A stretch of 5,173 nt of DNA from positions 1-5,173 of the forward strand of contig JAGKSZ010000110.1 of NCBI GenBank assembly GCA_018991295.1. The letters are read 5' to 3'. Position 1 is the first letter of the stretch; every line of letters starts with the position of its first letter. The translations under genes were made by a program, and so were the position numbers. This document shows positions 1 to 5,173 of this stretch, one piece after another. This stretch comes from Porphyrobacter sp. Its GTDB lineage: Bacteria; Pseudomonadota; Alphaproteobacteria; Sphingomonadales; Sphingomonadaceae. The notes beneath the pieces were generated by a model. The model was not told the origin of the DNA and ran no database searches. It saw only the letters and a list, made by a program, of their open reading frames with translations.

Positions 1-1023
1 GGCGAGCCAGCCCCAGGTCGGACCAAAATTGTCGACCACCACCGCAACCGGATCGGGCACGTTCAGCGTGTTGTAGGGCACCAGCAGGGTCATGATCGCG
101 GCCACCAGCATGTAAATGACCGTACAAACCACAAGGCTGCCGATGATGCCGAACGGCATATCCTTGGCCGGGTCCTTGGCTTCCTGTCCGGCGGTCGAGA
201 CTGCCTCGAAACCGATATAGGCGAAGAACACGATCGAGGCTGCGCGGAAGATGCCGCTCCATCCGAACTCACCGTCGCCCTGATTGTCGGGAATGAACGG
301 CACCCAGTTGGTTGCCATCAGATCCGGCAGGTTGCTCAGCACGATCGAACCGCCGACCAGAATGAAGGCGGTCAAAACGCTCACCTTGATCGCGACGATG
401 GCATTGTTGACCTTGGCGCTTTCCGACACGCCCACGACAAGCAGCGCCGCCAGTGCAAGACAGATAAGGAAGGCAGGCAGGTTGAAGATGGTCGTCACGG
501 TCTGCCCGTCGACCACCACCGGCACACCGTCCTTCATCAGGGTATAGCCCGCAGGTCCGGTGAATTGCGCTGGGATAACGATCCCGAAGTCGGCCAGCAA
601 GCTGACGACATATCCGCCCCAGCCCACCGCCACCACCGAGGCAGCCAACCCATATTCAAGCAGCAGCAGCGCGCCCATGATCCACGCCACAAACTCACCC
701 AGCGTGGTGTAGCCATAGGTGTAGGCCGAGCCAGAGACCGGCAAGGTCGAGGACAGTTCGGCATAGCACAGGCCTGCAAAAGCGCAGACGATCCCCGCCA
801 CCACAAAGCTCAGCAGCACCGCCGGCCCTGCATGCAGGGCGGCAGCACTACCGGTGCGCACGAAGATCCCTGCCCCGATGATACAGCCCACGCCAAGCAG
901 CAGCAGGTTCCACTTGCCCAGCGAACGCTTCAGTTCGCTCGTCGCGCTTTCGCGCTGCACCTGAGCGATGGATTTGCGCGCGAACATCCGCTCTGTGATG
1001 CTGCGGTTCGGTTTGCTCGCCAT
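1..1023 (-). CDS. APC-superfamily amino acid permease (CAT/YfnA-like), 3' end beyond window
   Basis: This gene encodes an inner-membrane amino-acid transporter of the APC superfamily, closest in feel to bacterial cationic amino-acid transporter (CAT) homologues. The start and the first 341 residues are present; the C-terminus lies beyond the left edge (family members are usually about 450-500 residues). A basic, polar N-terminus (residues 1-38) precedes the TM1 motif GVGCIIGAGIFVRTG (44-58), whose unwound Gly-rich segment binds substrate in this fold. Further hydrophobic segments lie near 67-88, 110-145, 180-200, 205-228, 258-275 and 292-315. The CAT-like signature YAELSSTLPVSGSAYTYGY is at 87-105, LLEYGLAASVVAVGW at 121-135, and the TM6 motif FFAYIGFEAVSTAGQEAKDP at 266-285. 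The start ATG has a strong purine-rich ribosome binding site. The gene is divergent from panB. Family placement is secure; the exact substrate (cationic or broad amino acids) is inference. Confidence 0.93.
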   Translation of the reverse strand, partial: MASKPNRSITERMFARKSIAQVQRESATSELKRSLGKWNLLLLGVGCIIGAGIFVRTGSAAALHAGPAVLLSFVVAGIVCAFAGLCYAELSSTLPVSGSAYTYGYTTLGEFVAWIMGALLLLEYGLAASVVAVGWGGYVVSLLADFGIVIPAQFTGPAGYTLMKDGVPVVVDGQTVTTIFNLPAFLICLALAALLVVGVSESAKVNNAIVAIKVSVLTAFILVGGSIVLSNLPDLMATNWVPFIPDNQGDGEFGWSGIFRAASIVFFAYIGFEAVSTAGQEAKDPAKDMPFGIIGSLVVCTVIYMLVAAIMTLLVPYNTLNVPDPVAVVVDNFGPTWGWLA

Positions 1024-1030
1024 TACGATT

Positions 1031-1037
1031 TCCCCCT
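1031..1037 (-). promoter_or_regulatory. Ribosome binding site of the amino acid permease
   Basis: Read on the minus strand this is AGGGGGA, ending seven bases before the ATG at 1023. It is a strong Shine-Dalgarno match at good spacing and fixes the permease start. It is the clearest such site in the window. Confidence 0.75.
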
Positions 1038-1058
1038 GCACGCCTGCGCGGCGCGCGG

Positions 1059-1073
1059 CTTGATCCTGTCAAG
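1059..1073. repeat. Short inverted repeat CTTGA-N5-TCAAG (possible operator)
   Basis: Two perfect 5-bp arms, CTTGA (1059-1063) and TCAAG (1069-1073), flank a 5-base spacer TCCTG. It lies 36 bp upstream of the permease start and 144 bp upstream of panB. The dyad with a roughly 10-bp centre-to-centre spacing is compatible with a dimeric repressor or activator, and it overlaps the TTGATC and TTGACA sequences noted for the gap. Arms this short occur by chance, so an operator role is only a suggestion. Confidence 0.25.
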
Positions 1074-1216
1074 AAACATCTGAGTAAGGTCTCCCATTGA
1101 CCGCAGGCAGATCCCCCGCGCGATCGAATGGACCGCAAGCTAGCGAAACAGGCCCGCAACACAAGCGGCAATGCAAGGCTTTCCCCCGGCGTGCGCAGGC
1201 GCTAGACCCTGACCCC

Positions 1217-2089
1217 ATGTCCACGACCTTCCAGCTCGATACCAGCACCAGCAGGGCCAACCCCACGCCAGCGCCGATGAAGCGCCTGACCGTGCCCGCA
1301 ATCCGGGCGCGCAAGGCTGGCGGCGTAACGGCCGAGCCGCTGGTGATGCTTACCGCCTACACCGCCCGGCAAGCGCAGATCCTTGATGCCCATTGTGATC
1401 TGCTTCTGGTGGGCGACTCACTCGGGCAGGTGATCTATGGCCTGCCCTCCACAGTGCCTGTCACGCTGGAGATGATGGCGAACCACGGCGCGGCAGTGGT
1501 TCGCGGCAGCTATCATTCGGTGGTGGTGGTCGACATGCCTTTCGGCTCCTACGAAGCCTCGCCCGAACAGGCTTTCCAGAGCGCCGCATACTTGCTCAAA
1601 CAGACCGGCGCGGCCGCCGTGAAGCTCGAAGGCGGGGCGGCGATGGCGCCCACGGTCGCCTTCCTGAGCAGCCGCGGCATTCCGGTGATGGGCCATGTCG
1701 GTCTTACCCCGCAGGCGGTCAATGTACTGGGCGGCTACGGCGCGCGGGGCCGGTCTGATGCGGAGGCCGAGAAGATCGTCTCCGATGCGACGGCCCTCGA
1801 TCAAGCAGGCGCCTTTGCGATTGTGATCGAAGGCGTGGTTGAACCGATCGCTATCGCCGCCACGAAGGCCGTCTCCTGCCCCACCATCGGCATCGGCGCT
1901 TCGGCAGAATGCGATGGGCAGGTGCTTGTCACCGAAGACATGCTCGGCATGTTCGAGCGCGTGCCGCGGTTCGTGAAGCGGTATGAAGACATCGCCGGCG
2001 TGATCGATCGCACCGTGGCGCAATATGCAGAAGAAGTGCGGGCCCGCAGCTTCCCCACGGCTGACCAGACCTACCAGCCCAAGGCCTAG
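1217..2089 (+). CDS. panB: 3-methyl-2-oxobutanoate hydroxymethyltransferase (ketopantoate hydroxymethyltransferase)
   Basis: PanB transfers a hydroxymethyl group from 5,10-methylenetetrahydrofolate to 2-oxoisovalerate, giving ketopantoate, the first committed step of pantothenate and coenzyme A synthesis; it is a cytosolic Mg-dependent TIM-barrel enzyme. The 290-residue protein carries the family motifs in order: LTAYTARQA (44-52), LLVGDSLGQV (63-72) with metal ligand D67 and substrate-contacting S68, VVVDMPFGSYE (103-113) with metal ligand D106, AVKLEGG (134-140) with K136 and ligand E138, VMGHVGLTPQAVN (157-169), IVIEG (202-206) with E205 aligned to the catalytic Glu, and PTIGIGAS (222-229). 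Roles are assigned from E. coli PanB. It is somewhat longer than the 264-residue E. coli enzyme because of about 20 extra N-terminal residues. The start at 1217 gives the N-terminus MSTTFQLDTSTSRANPTPAP, familiar from sphingomonads; ATG 1277 is an alternative. No strong ribosome binding site is visible. The gene is convergent with the downstream transporter. Confidence 0.97.
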   Translation: MSTTFQLDTSTSRANPTPAPMKRLTVPAIRARKAGGVTAEPLVMLTAYTARQAQILDAHCDLLLVGDSLGQVIYGLPSTVPVTLEMMANHGAAVVRGSYHSVVVVDMPFGSYEASPEQAFQSAAYLLKQTGAAAVKLEGGAAMAPTVAFLSSRGIPVMGHVGLTPQAVNVLGGYGARGRSDAEAEKIVSDATALDQAGAFAIVIEGVVEPIAIAATKAVSCPTIGIGASAECDGQVLVTEDMLGMFERVPRFVKRYEDIAGVIDRTVAQYAEEVRARSFPTADQTYQPKA

Positions 2090-2091
2090 GC
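2084..2091. other. Palindromic overlap of two convergent stop codons
   Basis: The 8-bp palindrome GCCTAGGC contains the panB stop TAG (2087-2089, plus) and the transporter stop TAG (2086-2088 read on the minus strand). The coding regions therefore overlap tail-to-tail by four bases (CTAG), and both proteins end in Ala encoded by GCC. There is no room for a terminator between the genes, and I see no hairpin with a T-run around the junction. Confidence 0.9.
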
Positions 2092-3048
2092 GTCCCGCGC
2101 CAGACGCATCGCCAGGGGCGCTGCCATCACCAGCTGCGCGAGGTGGTAAAGCAGCAGCGGCGCGATCACGAAACCGGCACTCGCAGGCGGGAACAGGATC
2201 GCTGCAAGCGGCGCGCCGATGGCAACGCTTTTCTGCGATCCGGCAAACAGGAACGCAATCCCATCGCCGCGCGGCAGGCCGAGCAGCCTGCTCGTGCCCC
2301 ACGCTGCCCCCAGCGCAAGCGCCAGCATCGCCAGCACGAGCACCACCAGCGCCGCCCAGTCAGCAGGGGCAAACATCGTCCCCAGCCCCTGTTCAACCGC
2401 GCCCGAAAAGGCGACATAAACCGCAATCCCGATCACCGCCCGGTCAAGCCATGCGGCCGTGGCCTTGTGGGCAATCAGATGATCGATAAAACGATCCTGC
2501 ACCACTTGCCCGATGGCAAATGGCAGGACGAGGATGAGGACAATGCGGATGATCGCCTCGCCGCCAATCTCGCCCGCACCGACCCCGCCGACCAGCGCGA
2601 ACAGCGGCGCGCTGACGAACACCCCGGCAATGTTGATCAGCGCCGCGCCCACCACGGCCAGCGCCACATTGCCTTGCGCAAGGCTGGTATAGGAGGTTGC
2701 CGACTGCACGGTCGAAGGCAAGCAACCCAGATAGACAAAGCCCAGTGCCACCAGCGGCGGCAACAGCCCGGAGGACGCCCAGCCAAAGCCCAGCCCCAGC
2801 AGCGCCATCGCGCCGAACACGAACAGCATCAGCGGCCCGAAATATCGCCAGTTGGCAATCCCCCGGGCAATCTCAGCGCGGCGGATACGCATGCCATTGA
2901 CGAGGAACAGCACAAAGATGCCCACATTCGACACTGTGCCCGCATGAACGCGCGCCTCGCCCTCGGCGGGCAGGATCAGCGCAAGCGCGGTGGCGATCAC
3001 CAGCACGGCGATCATCGGGTCCTTGAGGAAGGGGAGGCGCAAAAACAT
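2086..3048 (-). CDS. Bile acid:sodium symporter-like transporter (SLC10A7-type, SBF-like)
   Basis: This is an inner-membrane protein of the bile acid:sodium symporter fold, matching the SLC10A7-like branch (SBF-like family) rather than the classic bile-acid or ACR3 arsenite branch. Its 320 residues are the family's usual size, and it is hydrophobic nearly throughout, with about ten helices expected. Helices are evident near 12-28, 40-52, 70-90, 97-108, 128-153, 166-184, 203-216, 231-251, 264-286 and 291-313. The two family hallmarks are GCLPSTVQSATSYTSLAQGN (108-127) and AGSQKSVAIGAPLA (269-282), corresponding to the crossed helices that form the ion and substrate site. The start at 3048 gives MFLRLPFLKDP; an AGGGG stretch about 12 bases upstream may serve as its ribosome binding site. 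It lies 51 bp downstream of the TPR lipoprotein gene on the same strand, so co-transcription is plausible. The substrate of bacterial members is not established, so none is assigned. Confidence 0.9.
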   Translation of the reverse strand: MFLRLPFLKDPMIAVLVIATALALILPAEGEARVHAGTVSNVGIFVLFLVNGMRIRRAEIARGIANWRYFGPLMLFVFGAMALLGLGFGWASSGLLPPLVALGFVYLGCLPSTVQSATSYTSLAQGNVALAVVGAALINIAGVFVSAPLFALVGGVGAGEIGGEAIIRIVLILVLPFAIGQVVQDRFIDHLIAHKATAAWLDRAVIGIAVYVAFSGAVEQGLGTMFAPADWAALVVLVLAMLALALGAAWGTSRLLGLPRGDGIAFLFAGSQKSVAIGAPLAAILFPPASAGFVIAPLLLYHLAQLVMAAPLAMRLARDA

Positions 3049-3099
3049 ACAGGCTTTGGCCCCTGCCCTGCCGCGGCGCGCTTGTCGAGCGGGGGACTG

Positions 3100-4599
3100 T
3101 CAGCGCGAAGTCAGGCTGCGCGGTCGGAGCTCGGCAAGCAGCGCAGCAAAGCGGTCCGCCGTTTGCGCATCGCCAACCTCCTGTGCTGCGCGCCTGCGCA
3201 GGCCGAGCAGTTCAGGATCGTGGCCTGCCCCCAGGATCAGTGCATGATCGAGCAGCAGAGCAGTGCGCCGCCAATCGCCGCGTGCTGCCTGCCGACGCGC
3301 CAGATCGATGACCGCGCTGGCTGTTTGCGGCTCGCCTGCCACTTGCCGGGTCAGCAAGGCCTCGGCCGCTACCGGATTGCCATGGGCAGCAAAAGTCCAC
3401 ACCGCCTTGCGTGTGACCGGCCAGGGTCGCCGGGCCTCGGACGCAAGGGCATAGGACACCAGCGCCGAGCGCGGATCGCCCTGGCCAAGCAGCGCATCGC
3501 CCGAAAGCACGGCAACATCGGCAGACGATGGAAAGCGCGCACGCAAGGTGGCCGCCTGTGCCTTTGCGCCAGCGGCATTGTCTGCCCACAACGCGCGGCG
3601 CAGGTTCGCGGTGGGATCGGGCAGGCCTTCGCGCAGGGCCAGCAGAACCGGGGCGCTACTCATCTGCGCATAGGCGCGCGGCAGCAGCGGCGCGGCAGCA
3701 GCGCGGTTGCCAAGCCGTTCCTGCGCACGCGCGACCAACATCAGCACATAGGGCGATGCTTCGGGCACGCTTGCCTCAGGCCCAAAACGCCGCACCAATT
3801 CTTCCTCGCGCCCGCCATCGAGCAACGCGCGGGCCAGCAATTCGCGCACCCGCCCATTGGCAGGCTGGCGCGCGGCGAGTGTCTCCAGTGTGGCGGCCGC
3901 GCTGGCTGCGTTGCCTTCCTCAAGGTTAAGGATGGCATCGAGCACCATGGCAGCGGGCATGCCGCGCGCGGCCATGCCGCTTTTGGTCAGCAGGCCGCGG
4001 GCGATGGTGAACTGCCCACCGCGCGCGGCCAGCACGGCCTGCAGCCATGGGACGCGCAGATCATCGGGGGCCGCTTCCGACAGCGCGCGCACTGCCTTCA
4101 GCATTGCCCGCGCCTCGCCGCTATCGCCCAGCGTCGCAGCATATTCGGCTAGGATATCGGGATTGCCGGGATCGGCCCGCCTTGCTGCTTCAAACCACAC
4201 CAGCGCATCTTGTGCACCATGAGCATCGCGCACCATCAGCGCACGCAGCAACAGCGCGGGGCCATGATCGGGGCCAAAGGCCAGCGCCCGGTCAGCAGCC
4301 TCAAGCGCGGTCAGATGTTCGCCGCCGCGCAGGCGCAGCCGGGCAATCGCCAGCCACAGATCGGGGCTTTCCGGTGCCATGCTGCGGGCCTCATCCAGCC
4401 TGCGCCCGGCCTCGGCCAGCGCGCCTTTCGCCATATCGGCCTCGGCATCGCCAAGCAGCTGGGTGAAGGCAGGCCCCCCCTCACCCAGTCCCCGGCGCTG
4501 CGGCTGCGCAGGCTCCTGCGAACAGGATGCAAGACCCAGCGCCAGCGCGGCCACCGGCGCGAACACCAGCGCGACAGGGCGATTAGGTCTGCAGGTCAT
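3100..4599 (-). CDS. TPR-repeat lipoprotein, PrsT-like, of a putative XrtA/PEP-CTERM locus
   Basis: This gene encodes a 499-residue exported lipoprotein made of helical TPR-like repeats, probably a periplasm-facing, membrane-anchored scaffold. The N-terminus has a type II signal: basic MTCRPNRP, a hydrophobic stretch at 9-22, and the lipobox LASC with Cys at 26; the residue after Cys is Ser, which does not suggest inner-membrane retention. A linker rich in Pro, Gln and Gly follows to about 44. TPR-like helix pairs are clearest at 45-78, 79-112 (W82, A86, A98, A106, P110), 113-147 and 357-392, with degenerate repeats between and to the end. ATG 4599 was chosen because it gives a proper lipoprotein signal; ATG 4617 adds six residues and is possible. 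Neither has a clear Shine-Dalgarno site. The start lies inside the regulator gene (17-nt overlap), suggesting translational coupling. The annotated PEP-CTERM TPR lipoprotein PrsT is near 900 residues, so this is a shorter relative or an analogue. Its precise role is unknown. Confidence 0.82.
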   Translation of the reverse strand: MTCRPNRPVALVFAPVAALALGLASCSQEPAQPQRRGLGEGGPAFTQLLGDAEADMAKGALAEAGRRLDEARSMAPESPDLWLAIARLRLRGGEHLTALEAADRALAFGPDHGPALLLRALMVRDAHGAQDALVWFEAARRADPGNPDILAEYAATLGDSGEARAMLKAVRALSEAAPDDLRVPWLQAVLAARGGQFTIARGLLTKSGMAARGMPAAMVLDAILNLEEGNAASAAATLETLAARQPANGRVRELLARALLDGGREEELVRRFGPEASVPEASPYVLMLVARAQERLGNRAAAAPLLPRAYAQMSSAPVLLALREGLPDPTANLRRALWADNAAGAKAQAATLRARFPSSADVAVLSGDALLGQGDPRSALVSYALASEARRPWPVTRKAVWTFAAHGNPVAAEALLTRQVAGEPQTASAVIDLARRQAARGDWRRTALLLDHALILGAGHDPELLGLRRRAAQEVGDAQTADRFAALLAELRPRSLTSR

Positions 4600-5173
4600 A
4601 CTGCTTGAGGAGATCATACAAGGTCGGGCGGCTGATCCCGAGCAGCTTGGCCGTGCTTGATATATTGCCATCGCTGCGGGACAGCGCATGGCGGATCACG
4701 CGGCGGTCGGCCGCTTCGCGCGCTGCCTTGAGGTTGAGCACATCGGCATCGGCATCGCCGTTGACGCCAAGATCGAGGTCTTCGGCTTGGACTAGCTTGC
4801 CATCAGCCATGATCACCGCGCGCTTGACCCGGTTTTCCAGCTCGCGGACATTGCCCGGCCAGTCATGGGCATCAATCGCCGCCAGCGCATCGGGGGCAAA
4901 GCCGGTGACGGCAGGGTTCATTTCGGCGGCAAACCGCTTGAGGAAGGCCTTGGCCAGCAGCACCGGATCGCCATGGCGTTCAGCAAGGCCGGGAATCCGC
5001 ACGACGATTTCTGCAAGGCGGTAGAACAGGTCCTCACGGAACGATCCTGCCGTGATCATGCTTTCAAGATCCTGATGGGTTGCGCACACGATCCGGGTGT
5101 TGACCGGGATCGCCTTGCGGCCGCCAACGCGTTCGATGGTGCGTTCCTGAAGGAAGCGCAGCAGCTTGACCTG
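4583..5173 (-). CDS. prsR: Sigma-54-dependent response regulator PrsR (PEP-CTERM system), 5' end beyond window
   Basis: This is the C-terminal 196 residues of an NtrC-type activator; about 250 more residues (receiver domain and first half of the AAA+ domain) should lie beyond the right edge. The visible part begins with QVKLLRFLQERTIERVGG (1-18), typical of the middle of the sigma-54 activator AAA+ domain, then IVCATHQDLESM (28-39) and FREDLFYRL (45-53), which carries the arginine-finger region. The family signature WPGNVRELEN is at 105-114, followed by RVKRAVIMADGK. A Fis-type helix-turn-helix is at about 169-192 (GNISSTAKLLGISRPTLYDL begins it). The sequence VKRAVIMADGK and the HTH closely resemble my recollection of PrsR, the PEP-CTERM-box regulator; that is recognition, not a search result. 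PrsR acts with kinase PrsK and sigma-54 to switch on PEP-CTERM genes. The stop TAA is at 4585-4583, after the start of the TPR gene. Membership of the sigma-54 activator class is near certain; PrsR identity is likely. Confidence 0.88.
   Translation of the reverse strand, partial: QVKLLRFLQERTIERVGGRKAIPVNTRIVCATHQDLESMITAGSFREDLFYRLAEIVVRIPGLAERHGDPVLLAKAFLKRFAAEMNPAVTGFAPDALAAIDAHDWPGNVRELENRVKRAVIMADGKLVQAEDLDLGVNGDADADVLNLKAAREAADRRVIRHALSRSDGNISSTAKLLGISRPTLYDLLKQYDLQT

Larger units (their letters stand above)
1024..1216. promoter_or_regulatory. Divergent intergenic region between permease and panB
   Basis: This 193-bp gap must hold the promoters of both the leftward permease and the rightward panB. 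I found no convincing sigma-70 promoter. On the plus strand TTGATC (1060-1065) is followed 17 bases later by only AGTAAG (1083-1088), a poor -10. On the minus strand a perfect TTGACA (1072 down to 1067) has only GC-rich sequence at -10 spacing. The one structured element is the short inverted repeat at 1059-1073. No Shine-Dalgarno site is evident just before panB. Confidence 0.5.

Noticed and set aside
1156..1170. Sigma-54-like promoter on the minus strand (TGCCGC-N5-TTGC)
   Set aside because: The -12 GC is present, but the essential GG of the -24 element is GC here, and the site lies over 130 bp from the permease start.
1097..1216. 40-codon N-terminal extension of panB
   Set aside because: The residues are unlike any PanB N-terminus I know, and the start at 1217 gives a typical one.
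1418..2302. Minus-strand open frame (294 codons) opposite panB
   Set aside because: It is antisense to strongly conserved panB motifs, and its translation is rich in Arg, His, Gly and Ala without recognisable structure.
3049..3099. Possible terminator between the TPR and transporter genes
   Set aside because: The gap has GC-rich patches such as GCCGCGGC but no stable stem followed by a T-run on the minus strand.
2143..4152. Very long plus-strand open frame (669 codons) opposite the transporter and TPR genes
   Set aside because: Its translation is a low-complexity mix rich in Arg, Gln, His and Ala with no domain, it spans two unrelated genes and their gap, and it is antisense to two well-supported proteins. 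High GC keeps stop codons rare in this frame.
4600..4689. 30-codon N-terminal extension of the TPR lipoprotein
   Set aside because: It would bury the signal peptide and lipobox and lie wholly within the regulator's helix-turn-helix coding sequence.
5087..5089. GTG as start codon of a short 168-residue regulator
   Set aside because: The frame stays open to the window edge, and the 28 residues before it (from QVKLLRFLQERTIERVGG) are conserved AAA+ sequence, so this is an internal Val codon.

Overview
This GC-rich window looks chromosomal and alphaproteobacterial, most likely from a sphingomonad of the Novosphingobium/Erythrobacter type. That assignment is an inference. It rests on the composition, the N-terminal style of the PanB protein, and a PrsR-type regulator followed directly by a TPR lipoprotein, an arrangement I associate with sphingomonad exosortase (XrtA/PEP-CTERM) loci. 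No RNA gene, mobile element, CRISPR array or insertion sequence was seen.

Layout. Positions 1-1023 (minus strand) hold the N-terminal 341 residues of an APC-superfamily amino-acid permease that runs off the left edge. Positions 1024-1216 are a divergent intergenic region with a good ribosome binding site for the permease and a small inverted repeat. Positions 1217-2089 (plus strand) encode PanB, ketopantoate hydroxymethyltransferase of pantothenate/CoA synthesis. Positions 2086-3048 (minus) encode a bile acid:sodium symporter-like (SLC10A7-type) membrane transporter that converges on panB; the two TAG stop codons overlap in a shared CTAG. Positions 3100-4599 (minus) encode a 499-residue TPR lipoprotein. 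Positions 4583-5173 (minus) hold the C-terminal 196 residues of a sigma-54-dependent response regulator of PrsR type, cut by the right edge.

How the genes fit together. The regulator and the TPR lipoprotein overlap by 17 nt, which suggests translational coupling and a shared role. By family knowledge, PrsR-type regulators work with a kinase (PrsK) and sigma-54 near the exosortase and exopolysaccharide genes that handle PEP-CTERM proteins, so the window probably catches the downstream end of such a locus. The symporter-like gene follows 51 bp later on the same strand with no visible terminator, so it may be transcribed by read-through. panB and the permease look like unrelated housekeeping and transport genes.

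No clearly new biological system is visible. The points most worth checking are the regulator-lipoprotein pairing, the symporter gene attached to it, and the overlapping convergent stops.
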